From assembly GCF_014196225.1 (NCBI RefSeq), contig NZ_JACIDI010000004.1, positions 1-64,000 of the forward strand: DNA of 64,000 nucleotides, read 5' to 3'. Made by a program: the position numbers and the translations under genes. How positions within the stretch are numbered: the stretch's first letter is position 1; each line of letters opens with the position of its first letter. Origin of the DNA: Bacteroides pyogenes. Its GTDB lineage: Bacteria > Bacteroidota > Bacteroidia > Bacteroidales > Bacteroidaceae. This document shows positions 8,662 through 18,323 of the stretch, one piece after another. Below the pieces are notes generated by a model. It was not told the DNA's origin, did not search any database, and saw nothing but the letters and a program-made list of their open reading frames with translations.

Positions 8662-8692
8662 GAACCGGAGCTCGATCGGATCGTTCCGGTTC
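8662..8692 (-). other. Hairpin inside the glycan operon
   Basis: GAACCGGA at 8662-8669 pairs with TCCGGTTC at 8685-8692 in the only sizeable gap of the glycan cluster. No T-run follows on the minus strand, so it is more likely an mRNA-stability or attenuation element than a full terminator. Confidence 0.45.
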
Positions 8693-8698
8693 GTTTAT

Positions 8699-10144
8699 TT
8701 ATACCGGGCTTTTCCGGCGGATGTAGGCTATTACCTCTCTGAAGATGGCTGCATGGCTTATCCACATGGCGAATGTGTAGATGGCGGCCGCCGTCAGTAT
8801 TTTAGCTCCCAGCATCAGGTATCTGTTGCCGATGGACATCGTGATATAATAGGTGGCAATCATCGTGGCGGCGGCAATCAGCGCGAACGGAAGAATGTCT
8901 TTCATCGCTTTCCATACGCTGAGCCCGGTGAGTTTCCATACGAAATATTGCCAGACGCCCAGCCATCCCACATTGATGAGCACAAACAAGAGAATCATTG
9001 TTTGAAGGCCGTAGGGGTGGGCGGCAAGCATCACGCCTAACTGAAGCAGGCTCAGCGCGATGGTATTCCACATGTAAATATCGGATTTCCCTTTGCTGAG
9101 GATCAGATTCGAATAGAGGTTGGTGACGGGAACGAATGCGCCCCATAAACAAAGCGCTTGAAGAACGGGAATACAGGCAGCCCATTTCTCGGTGATGGTG
9201 ATGATGATGAACTCTTCCGAAATCAGCGCCAGTCCGAACATGGCGGGAAAAGACAGGAACGCGGTAAAGCGCAACATCTTCCGCAGCACGTTCTGCTGCC
9301 GCTCGTTGTCGTTGGATACTTCGGCGAGTACGGGTTGCGCGACGCTGTTTACCATGCCTCCGATCAGTGAGAACCCCATGGCTGTCCATTTGTTCGACTG
9401 GGTGTAGGTTCCCACCTCCGCTTTCGAATAGAAGCGTCCCAATATGGTGGAAAGCAGGTTGTTGTTGATTTGAAGGAAGATGTTCGTCACAAGAATCTTG
9501 CTGCTGAATCCGAACATCTCTTTAATCGGGCGGAAGTTTATTTTGAAAGTTGGCCTCCACGGAGAGAAGTACCAGAAGCAAAGATTGATGGTTCCGATAT
9601 AAACGAGGCTTTGTGTGGCGATGCCCCAATAAGACATTCCGTGGTATGCCATCAGGATGCCGACCGTTCCCGACAGGATGAGGGAAGGAATCTGTGAGAT
9701 GGCTTTCTGCTTCACCATCAGATTCCGGAATAAGTAGGCGCTGTGCGCTGTGGCGGAACTTGAAAAAACAAAACCCAGAAACAGGTAGCGGGAAAGCGGA
9801 ACCAGTTCGGGGGCTTTGAAGAAGCGGGCTATCAGCGGAGCGGAGAAGAACAGTACGATGTACATGCCTGTTCCCATGAGCAGGCTGAACCAAAAGACAG
9901 CGTTGTAATCTTCGTGGGTAATGTTTCGCTTATTGGCGAGGGCGGCGGTGAATCCGCTTTCCTGAAGCGTGTTTGCCACAGCCATAAAGATGGCAAGCAC
10001 GCCGATCATTCCATAGTCGGTATCGTCCAGCAGGCGGGCAAGAACAATACCGAAGAGAAGATTCAGCAATTGCTGAACGCCGTTGCTGAATCCTCCCCAG
10101 AAGAGTCCTCTGGCTGTTTTTTGTTTCAGTGACTGTTCCGTCAT
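8699..10144 (-). CDS. Wzx-like polysaccharide flippase / O-antigen translocase
   Basis: A 481-residue membrane protein of the MOP exporter superfamily that would flip lipid-linked glycans across the inner membrane. It begins TEQSLKQKTARGLFWGGFSN and shows GIVLARLLDDTDYGMIGVLAIF, typical of the Wzx/TuaB-type N-terminus. About 12-14 hydrophobic segments are spaced along the chain. It starts 4 bp after the metG stop codon, so it is transcribed with metG, and it is the first glycan gene. A flippase followed by transferases and no visible polymerase suggests a defined-length glycan rather than a polymer, but a polymerase could lie elsewhere. Confidence 0.9.
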   Translation of the reverse strand: MTEQSLKQKTARGLFWGGFSNGVQQLLNLLFGIVLARLLDDTDYGMIGVLAIFMAVANTLQESGFTAALANKRNITHEDYNAVFWFSLLMGTGMYIVLFFSAPLIARFFKAPELVPLSRYLFLGFVFSSSATAHSAYLFRNLMVKQKAISQIPSLILSGTVGILMAYHGMSYWGIATQSLVYIGTINLCFWYFSPWRPTFKINFRPIKEMFGFSSKILVTNIFLQINNNLLSTILGRFYSKAEVGTYTQSNKWTAMGFSLIGGMVNSVAQPVLAEVSNDNERQQNVLRKMLRFTAFLSFPAMFGLALISEEFIIITITEKWAACIPVLQALCLWGAFVPVTNLYSNLILSKGKSDIYMWNTIALSLLQLGVMLAAHPYGLQTMILLFVLINVGWLGVWQYFVWKLTGLSVWKAMKDILPFALIAAATMIATYYITMSIGNRYLMLGAKILTAAAIYTFAMWISHAAIFREVIAYIRRKSPV

Positions 10145-10148
10145 TTCG

Positions 10149-12188
10149 TTATTTTACTTCACTGCCCGGCTTTACCTCCTTTCCCGGCATGATAACGGCC
10201 AGGCTGCCGTCGTGATTTTCGGCGCTCAGAATCATTCCTTCGCTGACAATACCTTTCAGTTTGCGCGGCGGCAGGTTGGCGATGAAGCAAACCTGCTTGC
10301 CTGTCAGTTCTTCCGGAGCGTAATATTTGGCGATGCCCGAAACAATGGTGCGCGTCTCCAGCCCGTCGTCTATCTTGAATTGAAGCAGCTTGTCCGCCTT
10401 CGGCACTTTTTGGCATTCGAGCACTGTTCCCACGCGGATATCCAGCTTCAGGAAATCATCGAACTCGATGTTTGCCCTTACGGGATTTGCTTTATGGTTG
10501 GCTTCATCGTTGGCTTTTTTGGTATCGAGCAGTTTTTGCACTTGCGCTTCGATGGTAGCGTCTTCGATCTTTTCGAACAGGAGTTCCGGCTTGTTCAGCT
10601 GATGTCCCACCGGCAGCAGGTCGCTTCGTCCGAGTTCGCCCCATTCGAAATTGTCCATATTCAGCATTTTGCGAAGTCTTTCCGAACTGAAAGGCAAGAA
10701 CGGTTCGAAAGCGATGGCAAGGTTGGCAACCAACTGCAGAGAGATGTTCAGGATGGTGCCCACACGCTCCATATCTGTTTTAGCCAGCTTCCACGGTTCG
10801 GTATCGGCAAGGTACTTGTTCCCGATACGTGCCAGATTCATGGCCTCTTTCTGCGCGTCGCGGAACTTGAATACATCGAGCAGTTTCTCCACTTCGGCTT
10901 TTACGTCGGCAAACTCTTTCAGTGTTTCCCGGTCGTACTCCGTCAGTTCGCCGCAGACCGGCACACATCCGTTGAAATATTTCTGTGTCAACACCATGGC
11001 ACGGTTCACGAAGTTGCCGTATACCGCCACCAGCTCGTTGTTGTTGCGGGCCTGAAAGTCCTTCCACGTAAAATCATTGTCCTTTGTTTCCGGAGCGTTG
11101 GCAGTGAGCACATAACGAAGCACATCCTGCTTGCCGGGGAAGTCGGTCAGATACTCGTGCAGCCATACAGCCCAGTTGCGTGAGGTGGAGATCTTGTCGC
11201 CCTCCAGATTCAAGAACTCGTTGCTGGGCACATTGTCCGGCAAAATGTAGCTTCCTTCGGCTTTCAGCATGGCAGGGAACACGATGCAGTGGAACACGAT
11301 ATTGTCTTTGCCGATGAAATGAACGAGGCGTGTTTCAGGGTCTTTCCACCAAGTCTCCCAGCTGTCGGGAAGCAGCTCCTTCGTATTCGAAATGTATCCG
11401 ATAGGTGCGTCGAACCATACATACAACACTTTTCCTTCGGCGCCTTCTACGGGAACAGGAATCCCCCAGTCGAGGTCGCGGCTCACGGCACGCGGTTGCA
11501 AGCCCATGTCGAGCCAGCTCTTACATTGTCCGTATACGTTGGGACGCCATTCCTTATGGTCTTCCAGTATCCATTGGCGGAGCCATCCTTCGTGCTTGTC
11601 GAGCGGGAGATACCAGTGTTTGGTCTCTTTCATCACCGGTTTGCTTCCGCTGATGGCGCTTTTGGGGTTGATCAGATCGGTAGGCGAGAGAGAAGTTCCG
11701 CACTTTTCGCATTGGTCTCCGTAGGCTCCTTCCGAGTGGCAGTGCGGGCATTCGCCGATGATGTAGCGGTCGGCAAGAAATTGACCCGCCTCTTCGTCGT
11801 AGTACTGTTCCGATGTTTTTTCAACGAATTCGCCTTTCTCGTACAATGTTTTGAAAAAATCCGAAGCCAGCCGGTGATGAGTCGGCGAGGTAGTACGGCT
11901 GTATACATCGAATGAAATTCCGAACTCTTCGAACGATTTCTTGATGAGCGTGTGATAGCGGTCTACCACATCTTGCGGCGTGACTCCTTCTTTCTTGGCA
12001 CGGATGGTGATGGGCACTCCGTGCTCGTCCGATCCGCCGATGAACAACACGTCTTCTTTCTTCAGGCGCAGATAGCGTACATAGATATCCGCGGGTACAT
12101 ATACACCGGCCAGATGACCGATGTGAACGGGACCGTTGGCATACGGAAGTGCCGATGTCACGGTGGTTCTTTTGAATTGCTTTTCCAT
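10149..12188 (-). CDS. metG: Methionyl-tRNA synthetase
   Basis: A 679-residue enzyme that charges tRNA-Met. The class I HIGH motif is at residues 22-25 ([10 protein letters not shown]). The zinc knuckle is CPHC...CEKC near 145-160, and the KMSKS-equivalent loop is [10 protein letters not shown]. An anticodon-binding helical domain occupies about 390-540. A C-terminal Trbp111/EMAP-like tRNA-binding domain (about 575-679, [29 protein letters not shown]) completes the long bacterial form. The gene leads directly into the glycan cluster with a 4-bp gap, an odd pairing of a housekeeping gene with surface-glycan genes. A Bacteroides promoter lies upstream at 12230-12263. Confidence 0.98.
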   Translation of the reverse strand: MEKQFKRTTVTSALPYANGPVHIGHLAGVYVPADIYVRYLRLKKEDVLFIGGSDEHGVPITIRAKKEGVTPQDVVDRYHTLIKKSFEEFGISFDVYSRTTSPTHHRLASDFFKTLYEKGEFVEKTSEQYYDEEAGQFLADRYIIGECPHCHSEGAYGDQCEKCGTSLSPTDLINPKSAISGSKPVMKETKHWYLPLDKHEGWLRQWILEDHKEWRPNVYGQCKSWLDMGLQPRAVSRDLDWGIPVPVEGAEGKVLYVWFDAPIGYISNTKELLPDSWETWWKDPETRLVHFIGKDNIVFHCIVFPAMLKAEGSYILPDNVPSNEFLNLEGDKISTSRNWAVWLHEYLTDFPGKQDVLRYVLTANAPETKDNDFTWKDFQARNNNELVAVYGNFVNRAMVLTQKYFNGCVPVCGELTEYDRETLKEFADVKAEVEKLLDVFKFRDAQKEAMNLARIGNKYLADTEPWKLAKTDMERVGTILNISLQLVANLAIAFEPFLPFSSERLRKMLNMDNFEWGELGRSDLLPVGHQLNKPELLFEKIEDATIEAQVQKLLDTKKANDEANHKANPVRANIEFDDFLKLDIRVGTVLECQKVPKADKLLQFKIDDGLETRTIVSGIAKYYAPEELTGKQVCFIANLPPRKLKGIVSEGMILSAENHDGSLAVIMPGKEVKPGSEVK

Positions 12189-12229
12189 TTATTGAGTGTG
12201 TATTTTGTTGTTTCCGAGTTACAAACATG

Positions 12230-12263
12230 CAAAGATAACGACTTTTTTCGGTTGAAACACAAA
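12230..12263 (-). promoter_or_regulatory. metG promoter
   Basis: On the minus strand a perfect -7 box TATCTTTG (12230-12237) and a TTTG (12260-12263) 22 bp further upstream fit the Bacteroides promoter pattern, slightly wider than the usual 19-21 bp. The predicted transcript starts about 35 nt before the metG ATG and could carry the whole glycan cluster. Confidence 0.65.
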
Positions 12264-12287
12264 TCTGTGCATACTTTCCGCCATTTC

Positions 12288-12380
12288 CCGGCCTTGCTGT
12301 TTCGTGGTTAGCGTACTCTGCTTGACGAGGTCATCCTCACAGACATTTATCCCGGCCTTACTGTTTCGTGGTTTGCGTAC
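12288..12380. repeat. 29-bp direct repeat pair upstream of metG
   Basis: Segments 12288-12316 and 12352-12380 match at 27 of 29 positions (core CTGTTTCGTGGTT) and are 64 bp apart. They fill the gap between metG and the HTCS gene. With two copies only, and no third repeat, a CRISPR call is not justified. Confidence 0.6.
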
Positions 12381-12415
12381 AGGATGTATCTCTTGCCGTT
12401 CGAAGCCTTTTCTCA

Positions 12416-15400
12416 TTATTCCTTTTTGTCTTGTTTCCTGTATGCGGAGGGCGTTTCTCCTTTCATCGATTTAAAAACCTTGCTGAAATAGCGCAAGGAG
12501 GAGAATCCCGTCATTTCCGATATTTCGGTAATATTCATCGAGGTTGTTGTGAGCAGCACGATTGATTTTTCAATGCGCTGCTTGTTCACATAATCCACGA
12601 TGCCCATTCCCGTGATGGCCTTGACTTTGTTGAACAGCAGGGAACGGCTGACGCACATGTTGGCGGCCAGAAAGGCGACGTTGAGTTTCGGGTCGCTCAT
12701 GTGTTCTGCTATAAGGGTGTCGAGCTTCAAAAGAAAGCTCTCATCCGCATTGCTGAAGCTCATCTCTTTATGTGTGAGCAGGTTGTTCTCTTTATATCTT
12801 TTCCTGACTTGTTCGCGTTGTTTCAGCAGATTGTTGATCAAGGCCAATAAGCCGTCTGCCTCGAAAGGTTTCGGCAGAAAAGCGTCGGCTCCTGTTTTGT
12901 AGCCGGTATACATGTTTTGCGAATCATGGTAAGCTGTCAATAAGATAAAAGGGATATGGCTGATGTCGAGGTCCGTCTTCACTTGCCGGCAGAGCTCGAA
13001 GCCGTTCATGCGGGGCATCATTACATCGCTGATAATGATATCCGGCAATCGCTCTTTGATTTGTTCCAGTCCGTCTTTACCGTCTTTTGCGGTATATACA
13101 CGGTCGAAGTAATCGCTCAGCGTATCCTTCAGATAACCTCGTAATTCAGCCGTATCTTCGACTATCAATACGGCGAATTTTCGTAAAAAGGCAAGGTCTA
13201 TGTCGTATGGCTCTTTCGTTTCGACGTCTGACGGCGTTTCCGCAAAAGCGTTGATTGCCGCTTCGCCCGCATGGGTTACGACAGGCAGTTCGAAGTAAAA
13301 CACGGCGCCTCTTCCGGGAGCGTTCAACGCGCCTATATGTCCTCTGTGGTGGGTTATGAGACTTTTTGCATACGACAATCCGATGCCGCTGCCACCCTTG
13401 TCATGTTCCCCTTGATAGAAGCTGGAAAATAAAGAGTCCGTATTTACCATATTCAGTCCCATTCCTTCGTCTTTTACGGAAACCCGTACCCGGTCTCCCT
13501 CTTGCGAAAGAGTGGTGACCAACGTGGTAGTGCTGCCTGAATCACTGAACTTCAACGCATTCATCAGGAAGTTGGAAAGAACGAACTCACACTTGTTTTT
13601 ATCAAAAGGAACTTTACCTATCCGCTCGTCCAACTCATAAACCAGCTTGATGCCTTTCACTTCGTATTCAAGAGCGAATTTATCGCCGACCGACCGTACC
13701 CATTCGTTCAGAAGGTGAGGCAGGATATGCAATACATCCTTTCCTTCTTCCAGTTTTCTTACGTCCAGTACCATATCTATGATATTCTTCATCTGCCGGG
13801 CTTGTTTGTAGATAGGGACCAGCTGATTCTCCATGCTCTTATTTTCCGGCTCCCGGTCGATGATTCGCTTCAAGGGTGCGCAAATCAGAGTGAGAGGAGT
13901 GCGAAGTTCGTGACTGATGTTTGTGAGGAAATTGATTTTCTCTTCATACATTTTGTTTTTCAGCCGAATGATTTCTTGTTTTTGCCGGGTTCTTTTCTTT
14001 CGGTAGAAGAAATACGCGGTGCCGTAGACCAGCAGGGCGGTCAGCAAGATTAATGCTGCATAAAACCATCCTGTCTTCCACCAGGGAGGAGTGACGATGA
14101 GATAAAGAACCTGCTGTTTCGGACTCCATTCGCCGCTTCGTGTATAATAGGAGGCGTTTATGGCATACTCTCCTATGGGAAGGTGATTGATGACCAGAGA
14201 GTTGGACCCGGATATCGGCAAGCCCGGATCGAGCCCGTCGATACTGAAGCGGAAGATGTTCTTGCGGAACACATCATCTTCTTTCAGCAACACCTTCAAC
14301 TGTAAAGAAGAAAAGTTCCAGGGAATCTCTATGGTTCCGGAAGTTCTGCCGGATTCCTCACCAAGCGATACCGGCAAGCCGTTCAAGAGCACATCCAGCA
14401 GTTCTATCGCATGCCCGGCATCGGCGTCGAAGTGAACGGAGGCGTTTATCACCGTCATGCCCGTAGTGCCTCCCATAAAGATGTCCCCATTCTTAGCCGG
14501 AAGGGTTGCGTGGAAAATGTATTCGTTCGGCAACACCCCGTCTACCTCGTCCAGCTTGACGAAATTATGGGTAAGCGAAGAGTAGACATACAAATGGCGT
14601 CTTGTTCCGATCCATATCCGGTTCCGACTGTCGGCCACCACCGAAGTGGCTTCCTGAAACAAGCCGGTTTGTATCAACTCGCTTTTTCCTGTTTGGGGAT
14701 TGTAGCGTACCAACCCTTCGGCAGAAGCCAGCCAAAAGATTTCGTTGCTGTCCATACATGCGTCGTTGATGATGTGTTCTCCCCGATAAATTGTTTGGAA
14801 ACTCTTATCCGAAGAGTCGTACACACAAATATTCTTTAAATCGGAAAGATATGTTTGGGTTCCGACAGTCTTGATAACCAATGGTGAGTTTCTTTCATAG
14901 TCCTTTCTCATACTGGCTACGATGTCGAACTTCCGGGTCCGGGTGTCGTACACGAAGATGTGCTGGGCGCTGAAGAGAATCTTATGCTTCGCTATTCTTT
15001 CAATGTTGACGGAAAAGCCGTTGATACAGGTTTTATCGTTCATCTCTTTGTTCATCAGTATGAAAGGGCGCATCTGCCCAGTATGTTTGTTGAAAACGAA
15101 CAGCCCTCTGTTGAAAGAAAAGAACAGTAGCTCGTCGGGCGTATAAGCTACGATGGAGACAACTTTTTCGTGTTGTGTGGCAGGGTAGTGCTTGAATGTT
15201 TCTGTTACCGGATCGAAACGGTTGATGCCGCCGCCATCCGTTCCGATCCAGATCATCCCTTCCTCATCCTGAAAAAAACTGTTGATGGTCTGGTTGCTCA
15301 GTCCGTACAGATTGCCGAAAGGTACGTTCCGGAAGGAGCGCGCATATACGTTCTTTATACCGATGAGTCCGTGCCGGATGCTACCTGCCCACATATTGTT

Positions 15401-16342
15401 CGCCGGGTCTGAGTAAAGGCGATAAATGGTGTTTGCGGGGAATGAATGCACGTCGTCCTGCATCCGGTGGATATGGGTGAATGAGAAGTCGTTCGTAGAG
15501 ATAATATTGATTCCCCCGCCGTCTGTCGCCACCCAGAGTTGATTTTCCCTTTCCGTGATATCGTGTATCACATCATACGTCAGCGGAGAGTTCGATGTGG
15601 TAAAGTGTTTCAGCAATTTGTTGTTTTCGTAACAATACAGTCCGTTGCCATAAGAGCTTATCCAAAGTCTTTTCCGCGAGTCGAGGTACATGCAGGTGTA
15701 ATTCTTTTCCGTAAAGGAGTCGATTTTTTTAAGCTCATGAGTTTTCAGGTTGAACGAATAAATGCCGTGCCAGCGCGAATTGAGCAGTACTTGCTCGTTG
15801 TCGCAACGCTCCATCTGCCAAAAAGGGGTATAGAAAGCGGGATCGCTGGCATAGTATAAAGCTTCGATCTCTTTGTTGTCGTAGGCATACTTGTAGATGG
15901 ATCCCGACCCGGCCAGTAGCATTCCGCCTTCTACCCGGAGACAGGAGGCGACAAAAACGGGCTTGCCGTTGTTCCGCAAGGTCTTAAAGCAGTCATTCTC
16001 CCTGTCGTACAGACAGATTCCCGTGGTTGTGCCTACCCAAAGGTTGTAGAGAGAGTCTTCTGCGATGAAGAATATGTTATTGGCCGGAAGGGTTTTCTCG
16101 TTTCCCGGCTGATGAAGGTATTGTTTCAGATGGTCGCGGTCGTAGCAGTTCAGCCCCGACTCCGTGCCGACCCATAGATAGCCCCTGTGGTCGTTCAGTA
16201 TGCATTGTACTCTCGATTGCGAAAGGCCTTCACCTATACCGAGCTGTTTGTAATAGTAGTAAGGAGGTTGTGCCCGGAGTATCCCTGCACTTCCGCCAAG
16301 CAACAGAAGAAGAGAAAGTATTTTAAGTATTAAGTGATTCAT
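12416..16342 (-). CDS. Hybrid two-component system regulator (HTCS)
   Basis: A 1308-residue one-protein two-component system. After a signal peptide ending near LRAQ (about residue 24), a periplasmic sensor made of repeated Reg_prop beta-propeller blades (DHRGYLWVGTESGLNCYDR and similar) runs to about 690, then a Y_Y_Y domain. A membrane helix follows (WFYAALILLTALLVYGTAYF), then HisKA (NISHELRTPLTLI), HATPase (KGGSGIGLSYA), a receiver (VLIVEDTAELR, IIISDVMMPRMNG, KP) and a C-terminal AraC HTH. The ATG at 16342 is chosen because the signal peptide starts there. HTCSs usually control an adjacent polysaccharide-utilisation locus; none is next to this one. The ligand is unknown. Confidence 0.95.
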   Translation of the reverse strand: MNHLILKILSLLLLLGGSAGILRAQPPYYYYKQLGIGEGLSQSRVQCILNDHRGYLWVGTESGLNCYDRDHLKQYLHQPGNEKTLPANNIFFIAEDSLYNLWVGTTTGICLYDRENDCFKTLRNNGKPVFVASCLRVEGGMLLAGSGSIYKYAYDNKEIEALYYASDPAFYTPFWQMERCDNEQVLLNSRWHGIYSFNLKTHELKKIDSFTEKNYTCMYLDSRKRLWISSYGNGLYCYENNKLLKHFTTSNSPLTYDVIHDITERENQLWVATDGGGINIISTNDFSFTHIHRMQDDVHSFPANTIYRLYSDPANNMWAGSIRHGLIGIKNVYARSFRNVPFGNLYGLSNQTINSFFQDEEGMIWIGTDGGGINRFDPVTETFKHYPATQHEKVVSIVAYTPDELLFFSFNRGLFVFNKHTGQMRPFILMNKEMNDKTCINGFSVNIERIAKHKILFSAQHIFVYDTRTRKFDIVASMRKDYERNSPLVIKTVGTQTYLSDLKNICVYDSSDKSFQTIYRGEHIINDACMDSNEIFWLASAEGLVRYNPQTGKSELIQTGLFQEATSVVADSRNRIWIGTRRHLYVYSSLTHNFVKLDEVDGVLPNEYIFHATLPAKNGDIFMGGTTGMTVINASVHFDADAGHAIELLDVLLNGLPVSLGEESGRTSGTIEIPWNFSSLQLKVLLKEDDVFRKNIFRFSIDGLDPGLPISGSNSLVINHLPIGEYAINASYYTRSGEWSPKQQVLYLIVTPPWWKTGWFYAALILLTALLVYGTAYFFYRKKRTRQKQEIIRLKNKMYEEKINFLTNISHELRTPLTLICAPLKRIIDREPENKSMENQLVPIYKQARQMKNIIDMVLDVRKLEEGKDVLHILPHLLNEWVRSVGDKFALEYEVKGIKLVYELDERIGKVPFDKNKCEFVLSNFLMNALKFSDSGSTTTLVTTLSQEGDRVRVSVKDEGMGLNMVNTDSLFSSFYQGEHDKGGSGIGLSYAKSLITHHRGHIGALNAPGRGAVFYFELPVVTHAGEAAINAFAETPSDVETKEPYDIDLAFLRKFAVLIVEDTAELRGYLKDTLSDYFDRVYTAKDGKDGLEQIKERLPDIIISDVMMPRMNGFELCRQVKTDLDISHIPFILLTAYHDSQNMYTGYKTGADAFLPKPFEADGLLALINNLLKQREQVRKRYKENNLLTHKEMSFSNADESFLLKLDTLIAEHMSDPKLNVAFLAANMCVSRSLLFNKVKAITGMGIVDYVNKQRIEKSIVLLTTTSMNITEISEMTGFSSLRYFSKVFKSMKGETPSAYRKQDKKE

Positions 16343-16873
16343 TTTGTTTATAAGGCATAAGAATTCTGAAGCTGTAGAACAGGTCACACCGATTATCGGC
16401 TTTTATCATTAAACGGGCAATGAAACATCCCATGATTTCTCCAACCGCGGATCTATCAAGTTGGAGAGTCGGGAGAATAACGCGATTCGATACGATTCCG
16501 GACTGTCGGTTGACTCTTTGGCAATGGTTCATACAAAAATAAGAAAGTTTTTTGTTTTTAAACCTATTACCGGTCTGAAAAGATAGTGCATCCGGCAAAT
16601 TAAGAATCATTTTTTATTATGCCGAACGCGAGTTAACGTGCATGTATACAGAGAGTTTCTATTTGTATACATACATGTCAACCCGCGTTTGTGATAAGGT
16701 TTGTAGATACTGATTGAACGGTATTATGGAAAGCTTCTCCAAAAGCTCCGGATTTCCGGAAAGCCTGCTTCCGAAGGTTTTATAGCTTCACGGTGATTGT
16801 GAAAGCAAGAGTTACTTTCTTTTAGAATCCTTTCGGAGAATTCCGCCCAATCATTCTCTCATATACGCCGGCA
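16343..16873. other. Noncoding region upstream of the HTCS gene
   Basis: About 530 bp without a credible gene. A minus-strand -7 match TATTTTTG lies at 16534-16541, which would give a 5' leader of roughly 185 nt for the HTCS. An imperfect inverted repeat (16627-16650 with 16664-16687, about 17 of 22 positions paired, around CATGTATAC) may be a regulator site or hairpin. Confidence 0.45.
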
Positions 16874-17215
16874 GGAGCTTATTGCTCGTTGTTCAATCTG
16901 TGAGCTCTTCTCTTTTTGCTCCTACTCATAACGACAGGAACTCATTGCTCGTTGTTCGCTCTGTGAGTTCTTCTCTTTTTGCTCTTACCTATAACGACAA
17001 GAGCTTATTGCTCGTCGTTCAATCTGTGAGCCCTTCTCTTTTTGCTCTTACCTATAACGACAGGAGCTTATTGCTTGTTGTTCAATCTGTGAGTTCTTCT
17101 CTTTTTGCTCCTACTCATAACGGCAGGAGCTTATTGCTCGTTGTTCAATCTGTGAGTTCTTCTCTTTTTGCTCCTACTCATAACGACAGAAGCTTATTGC
17201 TTGTTGTTCAATCCG
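16874..17215. repeat. 63-bp tandem repeat, about 5.4 copies
   Basis: Units start at 16874, 16937, 17000, 17063, 17126 and 17189 (partial). They are nearly identical, with scattered substitutions. Each contains GCTCCTACTCATAACGACAG, whose ends (GCTCCT/AGGAGC) can pair across the unit boundary. The last, partial copy contains the final codons and stop of the lipoprotein gene on the minus strand, and every unit carries a copy of that stop region. The array therefore looks like a tandem amplification that started at the 3' end of that gene. Because 63 is a multiple of 3, one plus-strand frame stays open (a 21-residue repeat), but it has no ATG. Confidence 0.9.
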
Positions 17216-17976
17216 GCTTTTACTTGTTCGATCATTTGGTTATAAGGCTTTCCAAAGGAATCGTTGAATAGCTTCACTAATTCCTCTTCTTTTTTTACCT
17301 TCACAAACTTGGTTCCTTCATGTTTCACGTATTCGACATCCTTAATTTTCCCGATAAAGTTTTGTGCCAAAGTCGATAAGTCCGGATGAGAGTTTGCCAA
17401 TGTTTCCTTGATCTGATGAGCTTTTACAAATAAGAAATTGATTTTTGCATATACGACGGCATCGTGAAAATCTTTATATGAACTTATGATTGAAGAAGCG
17501 TCCGATGTCTCATATTTGGCGTTATATTCTTTTTCCGAATATGCTATGGAAACGGCAATCCAGCGTTTGATCTGCACCGAATATTCGGGAAAAAGGGGTA
17601 GCGGTCGCTGAAGCTTCTTCATTTCCTCATTCAGGTCTTCCCATTCTTGAATTACCTTAAGCAATTCTTCTTTACTAATCGAACTTTCTGATAGCAAGCC
17701 ACGCTGCAATTCTTGCGAATGGTCGATAAACGGTGCAATGTTGGGATAGAGTGCCCTCCACTCATTCCGGTTGTCTTTATTGTTTTCTGTATCTTCTTCT
17801 TTTCCTTGCTCCAACTCTTGAGAGTTTTCTGTTTCAACCTTCTTGTTCAATTCTTTTTCATTCAACTCTTTTTCATCAATTCCTACTCCACCTTTTCCGC
17901 AGGAGGATAACATTACATTCAGACTAAGTGCCAAAAAAGTAAAAGCACTTACATAAATCATCTTTAAATTCTTCAT
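17194..17976 (-). CDS. Hypothetical lipoprotein
   Basis: A 260-residue predicted lipoprotein I do not recognise. The signal peptide has lipobox LSSC (Cys at about residue 26), followed by a linker rich in Glu, Lys and Asn (about 30-70, with a KELNEKELNKK repeat) and then a mainly helical body. No enzyme motif is seen. Base composition is AT-richer than neighbouring housekeeping genes, and the gene is flanked by the 63-bp tandem repeat, whose last copy overlaps the stop codon. A -7 match lies upstream at 18013-18020. Recent acquisition is possible. Confidence 0.8.
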   Translation of the reverse strand: MKNLKMIYVSAFTFLALSLNVMLSSCGKGGVGIDEKELNEKELNKKVETENSQELEQGKEEDTENNKDNRNEWRALYPNIAPFIDHSQELQRGLLSESSISKEELLKVIQEWEDLNEEMKKLQRPLPLFPEYSVQIKRWIAVSIAYSEKEYNAKYETSDASSIISSYKDFHDAVVYAKINFLFVKAHQIKETLANSHPDLSTLAQNFIGKIKDVEYVKHEGTKFVKVKKEEELVKLFNDSFGKPYNQMIEQVKAGLNNKQ

Positions 17977-18323
17977 TCTTTTTTCTTAATTAATTATTCT
18001 TTAATTTCGTTGCAAATGTAACTGATTTGTTGCTTATGCTATTATAACAGGCGTTTCTTTTAAATGTATTTTTATATAAAACTATTATTTATACGTTTTT
18101 TATGAAAATAAAGAAGCGCTTTGAGAGAGAATCAAGGTATTAGTCCGGAATAAGATATTTCTCAAAGGAGGCGTATCTGTAAGTTCTAAAAGTAGAACGC
18201 TCAGGATGAGCCGACACTGCATTGAAAGTTAAAAAAGGAGAATTCCGGAGAAAGTATGGCCGGAAAGATTATGTTTGCAGATATAAATATTTAAATAGCA
18301 TAGCATTTAAATAGCATAGCATT
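17977..18323. other. AT-rich intergenic region with divergent -7 boxes
   Basis: This region holds the upstream sequences of two divergent genes. On the minus strand TACATTTG (18013-18020) could serve the lipoprotein gene. On the plus strand TATGTTTG (18270-18277) could serve the DUF1287 gene. A perfect 16-bp tandem duplication (ATTTAAATAGCATAGC, 18289-18304 and 18305-18320) abuts the ATG at 18324. No gene is seen. Confidence 0.5.

Noticed and set aside
12288..12380. A second CRISPR array between metG and the HTCS gene
   Set aside because: There are only two imperfect copies 64 bp apart, with no third unit. Recorded as a direct repeat.
16882..17271. A plus-strand repeat protein encoded by the 63-bp tandem repeat
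   Set aside because: The frame stays open only because the period is a multiple of 3. It starts with TTG, has no promoter that I can see and runs antisense into the lipoprotein gene. It is kept as a question in the findings, not as a gene.
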